Below, piece after piece: positions 36,490 through 48,790 of a DNA stretch of 64,000 nt. This DNA comes from Glebionis coronaria (lineage: Eukaryota > Streptophyta > Magnoliopsida > Asterales > Asteraceae): positions 622,378,262 to 622,442,261 of the forward strand of contig CM046877.1 in assembly GCA_025667525.1 (NCBI GenBank), written 5' to 3'. The notes below the pieces were generated by a model that worked only from the letters and a program-made list of their open reading frames with translations, had not been told where the DNA came from and did not search any database. Within the stretch, counting starts at the first letter, position 1. Every line of letters begins with the position of its first letter. Both the position numbers and the translations under genes were made by a program.

Positions 36490-37075
36490 AGAGCGCACGG
36501 TATGGCTGAGCCGTCGAGCTCGTGTCGTGGACAAAAAGTAGTGTCACATCACCATTTTTTCTCACTACACCAAAACATCCCATAACCCCACAAACACCCT
36601 TCTTCGTTAACATCACAATTTTTCGTGTTATCGCCCGACCCTTTTTTTATTTTATTAATTATCCTTTTTAGTTAATAAGAAAAAATACATCTTAATTTTT
36701 CATTAATAAGAAAAAATACATCTTAACAAAAATACACTAATAAAAAAACACAAAAAAAGACAAATGTTTGAGCTGGGCCATTATCACAAAAGGAACATCA
36801 CAAGCTTTCAAAAAAACATCTTCCAGCTTCCCCGGTCATCTTCCACCTTAAGAAAAACATTACAAATAATTCAAATATAAAAAAAACTCGTAACGCAAGT
36901 CATGGCGCGAGCCACGGTATGGTTGGTTGCGCCATGGTGTCGCGCCATCACCCATAACGTCGGCTGGCAATAGCCAACCGAAGCACCATAATGCAAGGCC
37001 TGGTATGGTTGGCAGCGCCATGGTGTCCAGCCGAACCCACCTGCTATCGTTCCAAGCCCTCTTATAAGAAAATTA
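36490..37075. mobile_element. Unclassified insertion, GC-richer, within the third fold-back copy
   Basis: It interrupts the alignment to copy A. It carries GAGCGCACGGTATGGCTGAG at the left and repeated words CACGGTATGGTTGG and GGTATGGTTGGCAGCGCCAT with GCGCCATGGTGTC at the right. The repeated GGTATGGTTGG words suggest terminal or subterminal repeats. No coding frame, and no target duplication identified. Confidence 0.4.
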
Positions 37076-37338
37076 AAAAGCCACTCAAATAACTACACTG
37101 ATTAAAATCTTAATGTTGTGTCTATGCCAATCAAATTTTATGTAAAACCCCATTGCAACCGGCGATGAAACAATTGTGAAAGACACTTTAGTTCTTTCAA
37201 AAATTCTGGGGAAAAGGTCTACCGTAACTAAAAATTGAATAATAAAAAGTGAAAATAAAGTCAAGATCTATGATATGTAATCGAATTACAACAAGAGAAA
37301 CGGTTTTTAATAGGTATACCCATGTCTAAGCTAGGTAT

Positions 37339-38133
37339 TGTTAGATGATTAAACCCCCATGAATCTTATGTTTTATTGATCAACCATTTATAATGGTGAT
37401 TACATGAAACCCTAGTGGACCCTAGACCCACAAATCGGGCCGGGCCATACTTATCCACTAATACTCCCCTGCAGTTCGAGCGGCGAAATCGCGAAAGCTC
37501 GGACTGAGTAATAAACTACCAAAAGAAACAAAATAAAACATGAAAAATCAAAACATTAATAAATCCTTGCACTTTCGATTATCTTCCTAAACTCTAACCA
37601 CATCAACACAAATTCACAAAGCCGTGCACCACCTCTGATTCTTCTTCATAAACGTCATATGTGGGTTGTGACCTTTGCACAAACATTCCACTAAATAGAC
37701 AACCGTGTGGATTTGTGACCTTTGCACAAATCACCAACACGTACACAAAGATGAAACAAAAGAGTTCAGGTATTTTGTAGAGTTCGAATGATAGATTGAA
37801 AATTTAGAACATATAGATCGAAAAGGCAGGTCAAAACAAAAACAATAAAAAACAAAACAACTAATTTTTTTTTAATAAACTAAATCATGAATATAGAAAA
37901 GCCAAACTTGATAGGGTTTTAGGAGGTAGGCTGTGATTGTTAGGTATAGTGTTTGAGACTGCGGCAGTGTTTTTAGGGTTACAGGATCGGAGGTATGGCC
38001 TGATACCATGTTAGATGATTAAACCCCCATGAATCTTATGTTTTATTGATCAACCATTTATAATGGTGATTACATGAAACCCTAGTGGACCCTAGACCCA
38101 CAAATCGGGCCGGGCCATACTTATCCACTAATA
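37339..38133 (-). mobile_element. TRIM retrotransposon (795 bp) with identical 125-bp LTRs
   Basis: Two identical 125-bp direct repeats (37339-37463, 38009-38133) begin TGTTAGATGATTAAACCCCC and end CCACTAATA on the plus strand. Both sides are flanked by GGTAT (37334-37338, 38134-38138). On the minus strand TGGTATCAGGCC follows directly after the right-hand repeat (Met-tRNA primer site, 37997-38008), and a GCAGGGGAG purine tract precedes the left-hand repeat, so the element reads right to left. The 545-bp interior has no coding frame. Flanking host DNA contains an older tandem copy of AGGTATACCCATGTCTAAGC. Confidence 0.92.
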
Positions 38134-38992
38134 GGTATACCCATGTCTAAGCATTAGTTCTGTTGTGACGATTTATTTTGTAACGAATGTACTATTTATA
38201 GATAAGTGATAAAAACATGTCTCGTCATGATTAAACATTATTGTTTCATACTTTTTGATTGTTCGTAAGAAAAGAATCATCTTACTAGCTTGTACTCCAT
38301 GATAATGCCTATATTTTTAGTTCGAAAAAGTTTCAATTCTTTTGATTGTTTTTTTTTTCAAGTTTTACATTTAAAATAATAAGTATGACATATTTGTGAA
38401 ACAATCGATCAACAAATATATTTATATAATTTTTTGATTATCTTAACTATTTGGTAACATGTTTTAACTGTTGGTAAATAAATGATCAAACTAATAATAA
38501 TAAACTATTTTAGGGATCTAAAAATAAAAAAAAACGATGAAACTTCATGAAAAATAATGAAATCAATCTAACAATGCAATATAATATTACCTTTGATTAA
38601 AAGTGGTGTAAAAACATGTTTTTAATGACGAATAGCATATAATCTCTCATAATTGGATTTTTATTTACTTTGAAGTAAATCAGTTTAACGTGGTTTACAT
38701 ATATTACACAGTGATCAGTGTAATGTACCAATGTGACATGAAATATGTGAACACAATAGATATATTAGAATATTCAACCTTGTATATCTTCGTTTAACAG
38801 ATTTTGTCAGATTTAATAATTTCAAACAATTTTTATCACCTTATTTGGTGAGATTGAGTATGTACGTGTTACAATTTGTATCACCTTCGTACTGGTATTA
38901 TACATTATTTTGTGTATATTGATTTTAATGGATTTCATTATTATTAAGGTATAGATTTACCAAAAACAAAACTATGAGCATGTTAATGTCAA

Positions 38993-39474
38993 CTAGCAGG
39001 GTACCCGCACGATGCGACAGCGGGTACCCTGTGATTGACCAGTTTGAAAATAATATCGATCAGGTTCGGTACACTTATTTTTATAGTTTTCGAGCGTATT
39101 TTTTCGTATCGTTTTCGAACGAATTTTATTTGACATCCGAACCGGTGGTCACTCTTGTTCTTGCTTAGTCTAATTTTCAAAACTATATAAATGAGCATAT
39201 AATTTCATGAACTTTGTGTCTAGGGGTGGGAATTAGGTCGAGTTCAGGTCAATCGGGTCGGATCTAATTCGGGTTGGATCTAATTCGGGTCAAGGCTGAA
39301 AATAAGTTACCCAAACCTGACCTGATTTGAACTCGGGTTACAAAGGTTCATGTCTATTCGTGTCGGGTCTACTCGAGTAGATCAATTCGGGTCAACAAAG
39401 TTGGGTAAAACAAAAATTATTTTTACCCTTTTTTAAATATCACAGGATACCTACCACTGCGCGAGTACCCTGAT
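38993..39474. other. Hairpin-bounded segment (possible Helitron-type or inverted-repeat termini)
   Basis: CTAG at 38993 is followed by a 12-bp stem CAGGGTACCCGC, an 11-base loop and GCGGGTACCCTG (to 39031). On the minus strand this reads as a hairpin ending in CTAG then T, as in Helitron 3' ends. A diverged inverted copy (complement of CAGGGTACTCGCGC...CAGGATACC) sits at 39437-39474. Between them is an ATTCGGGT-rich block starting TAGGGGTGGGAATTAGG at 39222. Confidence 0.4.
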
Positions 39475-41090
39475 AGTATTTGAATAAACATGATAGCAAT
39501 GTAGTTAAAAACCAAATACAATTGATATAGAGGTAGACGGACTATAACAACCACAAAATTTCGGTGTGACAGATAGTAGTTGTAAATTTTACATAAAATT
39601 GCCCTTGCTATTCTGTCTGGTATGTTAGTCTGGGTTGATATGAGCAACTTGTATCTCTCTGATGTAGTTGTAAGAGTAACTTATCCGCCCATAATGAAAA
39701 CTGTTTCCAATCCATAATTTGAAGTGATTGAAAGCCTTAACAGGAATGGAATTGAAATTGGAAATGGGAGTTATTAGTATTAATTTCACCTATGGTCGAC
39801 TTATAAGTCTGAAGCACTTGACGTCTTGTTGACCTTAACTTCCAAATAGCACAAGAATGTATGTATGATATGTTGGAAAAAAACTTGGTGTAAGGTTATG
39901 TGAATGAGATATCTATTCTCAAATGTATGTGTTTAATACAAGTTATGAGTATCATTTACTTGAGTCAAACTTGTAACATCAAATTAATGGGTGTTTAAGG
40001 TCATATTCATTACATTGACATGTATTATTTGTACAATGTGTTTTATTTTTTGTAAAATAAGGTGATGGGGTTTTTTAATCATAGTATTTAATTCCTCTGT
40101 TATAATTAAGTTGCTATTTTTGTTAGATAAACTTAATTTTCTTCCACTATGTGTTTCTATAATTGTAAGTTGAAAATTCAAGTTTTCTAAAGATAACCTA
40201 TCAATTTGTTTTATAAGAGGGTTAGATTATTTAGTTAGTATTGTCTCATGTTTGTTAAGAGAATAACAATCACTTTTACATATATTAATCAATCACAACA
40301 TTATTTGTTGTTTATCAAAAATAAGTTATGCCTAATTGTCGATCAAGTATGTCATAAATCCCTTGGTGATTACATTCATTTTCTTTTTTTTGCAAACACT
40401 CAATCTCCAAAGCAGTGTATAAGTAAAACCTTTCATATATTATAATTTTAGAAAAATTTGTTTAATAAAGGTGTGTCAGCAAGGTTTATTTTAGCGAGTT
40501 TTAATTAATGATTTGAGTATAAATTGAAACCCTGCATACCTTTTATTGAACAAAATTTTCCAACAGTAAAATCGATGACCGCAATTTATCTATACTTTGC
40601 TTTGAAGAATTTAGTGTTACACGAGAAAAAATAGCATTACGGTCATACTCATTACAAACAATTGATGTCAAAATCTAGACAGAAGTTATCCTCGATCAAA
40701 AGCAAATAATATTGTGATTGTAGCATATGTGATAAGTTATTTCTTAACAAATATGAGATAATACTAATTAATTGGTATTTAATCTTCTTTTCCTACTCAA
40801 TATAACATGTTCGTAGTTTTTTTTCTAGTAAATAAGAATCTTAATAATAAAACACCAATTTTTTTTATACAAAAATAAAGTATACACCAATAGGTAGATA
40901 TTCGGTGAAGAAAATTAAAAGGAGGGAATGATTTTTATGTGACCCTAACACTAATACGAATAACTCAACGATCAAAAACTATAATATAAGATAAAATATA
41001 TTTATGTTGATATATTGATTAAAATTACATATATATTAAATATCAGATAGCTCGGAGTAAACCTAACCTTTTTAGTTTTCTAGTCAACAT
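39475..41090. other. AT-rich stretch, no gene recognised
   Basis: No protein motif, tandem array or terminal repeat could be supported in about 1.6 kb. It separates two parts of the third fold-back copy and is therefore probably an insertion. Confidence 0.5.
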
Positions 41091-41404
41091 ACTATAAACA
41101 AACTTAATTATAAACGTGTATGAAAAGTTGGTTATATATCGATCAACTACTTGTTCTCGTGTGTGTATAGTTACAAACTATTATGTATGTTTAGCAATCA
41201 CTACATAAGTTACTTTTGAGTGAACATTGAATTAAAACCTAAACATCGTCAACATAGCCATTGAATTAAAACCTATTACATGTATTACAAACAGCTACAT
41301 ATACTTTATACGTGTGGTGAAAAGTAAAGTAAAGAACATGTTTCTTATGATGAACATAAAATATCTCATAGTTATATTTGTTCTTCGTATACTTTCAAAT
41401 GAAA

Positions 41405-41765
41405 AAATAATTTGATGTTGACGTATATCTGTAACATAAATGAAATATCGAGGAAATTAAATGTAACATGCGTTCAAGTGGTTTGCCAAGCTTTAATAAC
41501 TCTAAACAATTTTTATCACCTTCTTGTTGTTGCGGTGATCGAGTATGTATCGGTTACAATTTTTGTGTATGTTTGGTAGAAGAAACTGACTAGTTGATGA
41601 TTACACTCAACATGAAGGTGATAAAAGTTGTTTAGAGTCATTAAATCTTGGCAAATCACTTGAATGCATGTTACATTTAATTTCCTCGATATTTCATTTA
41701 TATTTACATGTTTCATACCATACATATATACGTCAACATCAAATCACTTTTTTATTTGAAAGTAA
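41405..41765. repeat. Inverted repeat with arms of about 110-150 bp
   Basis: GATGTTGACGTATAT near 41414 is answered by ATATACGTCAACATC near 41727. AAATGAAATATCGAGGAAATT by its complement near 41680, and AACAATTTTTATCACCTTC by its complement near 41620. The loop carries CGGTTACAATTTTTGTGTAT, the same word as in the copy A arms. Confidence 0.85.
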
Positions 41766-41900
41766 ACGAAGAACAAATATAACTATGAGATATTCTATGT
41801 TCATCCTAAGAAACATGTTCTTTACATCATTTTTCATCACACGCATCAACTATATTAAATGTAATTTCATTATTCCTATGAGGTTTTATTGGTTCTTCGC

Positions 41901-43957
41901 TATTTAAAACTTTAAAGTCGTTGTTGAGCATGAGTTCATCATATACTTCTTCACTATTTGTTAAATCATGTTACGAAGTGGTTGACATGATAAGAAAAAT
42001 CACATACATCTGTTCATTAATAGGTTTCTTTCAGAATTGTTTAAAATATAAAATTCAAAACTCAAACGATACAAAAATAAAATTCATTATTAGGTTTCTT
42101 CCATCCGAGCATGGACAACAACGGAGAAGATCCGAAATCAGATTAATCACAACGATGAGGGGGTCTTGGCTGGATTGAATCCATATCATTTTCATGTTCA
42201 CAATGTGTCTATTCCATCATTAACCAAGAACACATGATCTATGTTATATCAACAATGGATTAAAACATTGGTTTTGCAAAACAAGGTTTTTAGGTAAACA
42301 TTAACAATGTCATTACCTACTTGTTCATGGGTTCATCTCAAATCCATCTTTTAATCAAAAATAATTAATCAAAATTCGGATTTGTTCTACAAGTGGGTTT
42401 TAGTGAAATCTTAATGAATATAAACCTAAGGAATCATAGTAAAATAACCATGTCAACCCACATTCCTAATAAGGTTTTAATTCAATTTCAATTTTAAAAA
42501 TTCCCAATTATGAAAGGATGAACCCTAGAACAAAATAGATGAAATTGAAAGAAAATACTTACAATTAATTGATGTTAGATGATGGATGAGTGAAACCCAC
42601 AACTTGGAATCAATTAATTTGAGTGACTGAAGGTTTTTGAAGCTTCAACAATGGTGGAAAAGGTAAAACCCGTCGGCTGTGTGTTTTTGGGAGAGAGAGA
42701 TAGTGGTTTGAAAATGAATAAAATAATCAAACTGGCGCTCTGACTCAAATTCCTGCCCGCGGTTCCTTATCGATAAGGAACCGCGCTTTTGAGCCGCTGA
42801 GATAAAGAACCGCCTCCAGAGGTCGGTTTTTATCTATAAAGGACGCCAAATTTTAAAAACAAATTTTTCTAAAACACTTAAAAAATATGTCATGAGCCTT
42901 CTAAAATATCATTGGATCATCATAACACTAAGCAATATGCCTAAACGAAGGATTACGAGTTAAATCGAGATCGAAAAGAACCGAAACGGGCAAACGACTA
43001 CTCATAGCAAAACGACTAACTGGAGAGAAGTCAAGGGAAGTGAATCAAGACTAGGACCAATGCTCAAGGGATTAATGACAATCTTCAAATAGTGGTAACG
43101 AAGAGCTTGTGTCATATATAGTGGTTTAAGACGTGCCTTTCCGGCGAGACGTTAAACGGCTTTGGTAATGAATAAGCACAAAGCAATTATTCAAGTATAG
43201 ACTAAGATCACTTTCAATAATATTCTTAGTCTAAACCAAAATATGAGCAAGGTATTAATTCACTTTCTCTCCCACAAAGGGCCTACTAACCGTATGGGTG
43301 CAAACCATGGAAATCATGCTTGATACTTTAAGCTTCTACTAACTCAGTCTACATCACCATAGTGAGTCAAGTATCCAAGCAATGAAGGTTTGAGAGGATA
43401 AACGAAAAGAAACACAAACCACAAATAAATGTCAAGGCAAGGATGCCGAGAACAAGCACATAGTCAAGTAATGATCAAAAGAATGATCAAAGGGCGTGTG
43501 GAAGAACGAAAGCGTACCTTGGCCACAAAGAGCAATCCATGAAGGAATAAGTGCTATGCCCAATCAATGACTATGATGAGTACTAAGTCTTCAAGGACTA
43601 GTATCATTCCCAATCATCTTGGTATCATCATTCAAAGATGTTAAAGATCAATGAAGATGAGTCTTCTACAAGTTCAAGTAACTCAATCCACAACCAATTA
43701 AGTGATTGATCTTCATGAGTACCTACACAAAGCAAGATGCAAACTAGTAGATACATTTCAAGAGTATATCTAAAATGCATAAAGGCTACTAATCTTAAGT
43801 GGGATGCAATATTATCAATTAAAAGACCTATTTTCAAAGAAAACATAGTTTTGACCAAAGAGAAACTTTAGTATAACTTGACCTTCTAATTTGAGGAGAC
43901 AATGGATCGATCCAAGTTTCAAAGTACAATATACTTCAAAGATCTTGAGTGACCATC
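41901..43957 (-). other. Non-coding interior and unresolved DNA left of a minus-strand LTR
   Basis: About 2 kb without a gag or pol motif. It includes a 28-bp perfect palindrome at 42758-42785 built on CGCGGTTCCTTATC. The 42860-43950 part looks like the leader or interior of the LTR element whose primer site is at 43958-43969. No second LTR was found in the window. Confidence 0.5.
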
Positions 43958-43969
43958 GCTCTGATACCA
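43958..43969 (-). other. Primer binding site of a minus-strand LTR element
   Basis: GCTCTGATACCA is the complement of TGGTATCAGAGC, three bases from the LTR end at 43972. Confidence 0.88.
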
Positions 43970-43971
43970 AT

Positions 43972-45565
43972 TGTAGAAACTAGAAGGAGGGGTTGAATAG
44001 TTTCTCTTCGATAGGTGACCAAATTAAAATTACTTTCAATTTGGTTTGTATCAAAACTATCTTTTACTTGAGGCTAAGTTGCATAATGATTAGGTTCAAT
44101 TCAAATGCACTAGCAAAGATAATAGGTAAGTGTAATGATAATGAAATAAGTAAAGAGTAAGGAAGGAGACAACCTAGTGGGAAGACACCAAGATTTATAG
44201 TGGTTCGACAACGAGGCTCTATCCTCGTTTCTACTCCACTCCTCGAGTACACCTACTCGAGATTTCCACTATATCCACAAGCTCCCTTCTCGGCGGAGAA
44301 AACCTTACATCGTTGCTTACATTATTTTCCGACACTAAGCTAAATGTCGAGACCTAATCTTTAGCTAGGACCAATCTACACATCGTTGCCTACTTCACAA
44401 TTTAACGACACAAGGCTAGATGTCGGGTTCTAATCTTAAGGTAGAACCAATCTTCACGACGTTTCCTACTTCACCATTTTACGACACAAGGCTAGATGTC
44501 GAGTTCTAAACGAAAGATAGAACCAATCTTCACGACTCTTCACTTTGAAGCTAAGTGAGAACTTCCCACAACACAACTACTAGTCACTTTATAGTTTAGT
44601 GAGAACTCACAAGACATAACCACATCACTTTATAGTTTAGTGAGAACTCCTAATCAAATCTATTACAACTCAACTAGACTTATCCAAGTACACACATGTA
44701 GCTTGGATTTACACAACACAATTCCAAGCAAACACATATGCAATGGATGTACACAACAAATCCAAGTATCCACAAATAACTTGGATGAACACAACTAGTC
44801 TAAGTATTCATAAATACATTGGATTGACCTAAAACAAAAAGGGTATCATGTTGAATATGACTAGCTCATAGATTCATCTTTATCACAACACTAGTAAGTG
44901 AGTGATATTCTTATTGGACAAGGTAAAGGAGGGGATCAAGAGGATAATCATATGTAAACATCCTTAACAATTTAAGTGATCATTTACTAATGATTATGCT
45001 ATAGAAAATAGAAAGAGGGCTGAGAAAAACAGTCCAAGAGGCTTACTGGAAAATGAGATTTGACCCACTATTTAAAGGAGACAAAGTATAACGGATCTAT
45101 AATGGCTAGCTGTGCGCGGTACCTTATCTCACCCCGCGGTTCCATATCGCTAAGGAACCGCGTAGGTACTTAAGGTACCGCCACTAGACTACGCTCCGTT
45201 TTTTGTCTTTTAGTGGGGTGGGAATATCTGAGGTATTTGAAACCTTCAAAGGATATTCTAACAGCATTTGGAATATGCTATTTTCAAATTTTCATTTTCT
45301 ATTTTAATAAAACATTTTCTAAAAAAGAAAGTTTATTAAAAAGTCTTTTGTCATATTAACAAAAGTGAGTTTTAAGGATAATCATTTTGATGATCACTAA
45401 GTATGATTAAGAAAGGTTAGTGATATGATTATTACCTTGATGATAGTGTTAGTTAAATAATTCATTTTGTGTTTTACACTAAATGTGTTGTATGGTTTGT
45501 TGTGATCAAAACTAAGAAAGATTAGTTAACACTAATAATGTTTTTAGGCATCACTTGCATTAACA
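43972..45565 (-). repeat. 5' LTR of a minus-strand retroelement (about 1594 bp)
   Basis: On the plus strand it begins TGTAGAAACTAGAAGG beside the primer site and ends CATTAACA at 45565, exactly where homology to copy A resumes with GGGTGCATCC. It contains repeats of the type ACGACACAAGGCTAGATGTCG at about 44320-44520 and an imperfect 28-bp palindrome at 45135-45162 related to the one at 42758. Its partner LTR was not found, so the right boundary rests on the loss of copy-A homology. Confidence 0.7.
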
Positions 45566-46235
45566 GGGTGCATCCTAGTTACATGTATTACTAGTATTTT
45601 CAGAGTGAATGTGGTGTGTGCCTTACATCCTTCACAAGGACTTAATCCCTCCTACCCAGACTCAATTAATTAGAGGCAACCCCTCTAGTTGCATGATGAG
45701 GTCACCCCTCTAAGTATTCATGCATGCTGATACTTCATGACCTATATGGGCTTGGTTACATGTAAAATACAGTTTTCATATAATAAACATAAGGCTTTTC
45801 AAACTATAAAACTAGTATTACCAGTTTATACCAGGTTTTCCAAGACTTATACATTTCCGCTGCTATATGTCTCATTATGTTTCATTCTTTCATACTATGT
45901 CATATTCCATTCACTGAGCATTTTGCTCAGCCGTTATTTTCTTCCATGTCCCAAAATGGCAGGTACCCAAGGTCAGACTTAAGCATTTTGGAAGACGTGC
46001 ATAGGATGGGAGCTACCTTAGACTTCATCTCCTTTGCCTTCATATATTTGTGCTTGTTTAGTCGTTCCTTATTTTATTTACTTTATCTATGTTTTGGGCT
46101 TATGTTTGGGGAACTGATGTTTGATTCTGGTTTTCCCTTTTGGTCATATATGTTTTAGCACATATTACCTTGCATGCTTTGATGACGCGTCATAATTATC
46201 CTATGATATTCCATTTATCAAAATGAGGTGTTACA
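45566..46235 (+). repeat. Gypsy LTR 3' fragment in copy B
   Basis: The last 670 bp of the same LTR as 16400-18315, ending GAGGTGTTACA at 46235 and followed by the same TTAAGCATCATC junction as in copy A. It is truncated on the left by the LTR element at 43972-45565. Confidence 0.88.
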
Positions 46236-46579
46236 TTAAGCATCATCTATTTTTCTTTCAATTTTAGATATGTTTTTACGTTTACTTTGTTATTTCTTTT
46301 TCACGTCTATTTTCATATATTAAAAGAAAACAAAACATGTTATTACATGTATATTAAAAATCAAACTATTACCATTAACCTCATTTGAAAATAATACAAT
46401 ATTTTATATCGTAAAAAGTATAACATAACATAACAAAAAATACAAACCTTGCATTCATGCGTCAATTTTATTTGAATAACCAGAAGTTCCTCCAAATATA
46501 AAGTAAGCTTTTTTATATTTATTATAACTAATTTAAACAACCACTCAAATAAACACACCATATAAAAAGCAATATAATG

Positions 46580-48790
46580 CTCACACGAATAACATTGTGT
46601 ATTAAACCTCATTTGTAAATGGTGATTACATAATTACGAAAGCCACCTCGAATATCGAAATTTTGAAAGAAAGGCCTACCGTAACAAAAAAGTTGGACAA
46701 CAAGAAGTGAAAATAAAAACAAGCCATTTACGATATGTAATCAAATTACAAAAGGTCAAACAATATAGAAACTTATACTCATGTCTACTTCAACCACAGA
46801 TTCACTAGCTACTTCACGCCTTCACCTCACACAAGGTTGTTCTCAACATAAAATTAAGGTATGTCCGTAAAAACACTACTCTATCGGATCTAATGGTTAT
46901 TGTTTTCAAGGTGGTTTCTGACAACCACTGTTGTACAATATGGGTTCGCGTCTGATTTTAGGAAGTAACAGATTAAAAAAGGGTAAAACTTTTTGAGAAT
47001 AATGAAATGAGTATGAAATAAAATTTTAATTTTGATCGAAATTGTTGTAAAAAACATTTATGTTACTACGAAGAATATATGATTTCTCATACTATGACTT
47101 GATTATTTCTTTAGTGTGAAATGAAAAAGTAATTTGATGATGTTTACTATATTATATGATTTGATTGTTTCTATAGTGTGAAATGAAAAAAATGATTTTA
47201 TGATGTTTACTATATGATATAGTGGTAAATGTTATATGCCTATATGTCATGAAATACACGAACATCATTGAAATATAGAAAAATAAAATGTTACATATCT
47301 CCGTTCAATGAATTTGATAGGACTTAACAAATTCGAAAAAATAATAGTCAGTTACAATTTGTGTGTGTGTTAGAAGAAACCGACTAGTCCACTCCTTAGG
47401 AAGCTTATTGGCGATTGCTAAGTGCACGCCTCAGATAACATTTAGGTTATTAACATTTACTCAACTTTTTATACTTTTTAATAATAATTTTTCTAGTGAT
47501 GTTGATTAGAACGATATGACATGTAATATTTCGACACATGTGGTTCTAATTATATGCGTGAGATAACATTTAGGTTATTCATATTTAATCAATTTTTCAT
47601 ATATGTTCATAATAAGTTTGTTCGTGGTGATGTTGATCATAACTATATAGCATGTAATACTTCTGTAAATATGGTTGTAATTATATCTATGAGATAACAT
47701 TTAGGTTATTGATATTTAACCAACTTTTCGTACCTGCACATTATTAATTTATTTCCAGTAATATAGTAATGTTTATTAGAAGTATATGACATGTGATTCA
47801 ATACATATAGTTGTAATTGTATATATGTGAGATTACATTTAGGTCATTTACATGACTTTCATACATGTTCATAATCAAGTATGTTTCTAATAATGTTTGA
47901 TCAACTATATGAATATGTATGAAAAACTGACGGAATGTCAATAACCAAAATGCTATCTATGTTGAAATATTTCATGTCAAAAAGATGTGTTAGAAACATC
48001 TATGTTGAAATATTAAATGCCATATAATTCTCATCAACATTATTAGAAACAAACTTAATTTTAAACATGTATAGAAAATTGATTAAATGTTATCTGACCC
48101 GTATAATTACAACCATGTGCGTTTGAAGTTATTACATTGTATATAGTAATTATATTATGCCATATAGTTGATTTTATGCTATATAATTCTGATTTCATTG
48201 ACTAGTCGGTTTTTCTAGCGCACACACACAAATGTGAACTGATACACACTAAAAATGTTTCAATTTGTTAATTATTACCAAATACGTTGAAAGGAGATGC
48301 GTAACGTTTTATTTTTCTAAGTTTTCATTTATGTCTATATATTTTATTCCATGTATGCGTATCATGTTGATGATTATAAAGTATAGTAAACGTCACATAT
48401 TTTTTTCATTTCAGAGAAAGAAACAACCAAAACAATTATGAGAAATTTTATGTTCATATTTGTAGCATATATGCTTTTTACAACATTTTCGATCACAAGT
48501 AGCATTACATTTTTTCATATTAGTTTCATTATTTTCAAGAAGTTTTGTCCTGTTTTAATCTTTTACTCTCTATATTAGGAACCACCTTGAAAACAATAAC
48601 CCTTAGAGTAGTGTTTTAATGGACCTACCTTAATTTTATGTTGGAAACCACCTTGTGTAAGGTGAAGTTGTAAAGTAACTAGTAATTTTGTTGATGTTAA
48701 CTTTGTCGTTCTTAAATTGGTGAAAGTTGCAAGATGCGATGGCTGGGGTTGATTTTTCAAAGTAACATTGACTTATTTATTAGAAAATTA
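46580..48790 (+). mobile_element. Fold-back element, copy B
   Basis: The copy B counterpart of 18660-20880 with the same inverted arms (about 46775-47395 and 48210-48720) and the same loop array. Small indels, such as loss of GTGTAT at about 47348, distinguish it from A. It is non-coding. Confidence 0.7.

Larger units (their letters stand above)
36330..41900 (+). mobile_element. Diverged third copy of the fold-back element, broken by insertions
   Basis: Segments at 36330-36480, 37080-37330, 38140-38905 and about 41090-41900 align in order with copy A's fold-back element. Examples are AACATAACAAAAAATA at 36393 (A: 18503) and GGTCTACCGTAAC at 37217 (A: 18750). Identity is clearly lower than between A and B. 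Insertions are a CG-richer block at about 36490-37075, a TRIM at 37339-38133 and about 2 kb after 38990. It is non-coding. Confidence 0.6.

Noticed and set aside
43261..43320. CGTATGGGTG at 43291 as the missing left target site of the LTR element at 43972-45565
   Set aside because: The 10-bp match is not followed by the LTR start TGTAGAAAC; treated as chance.
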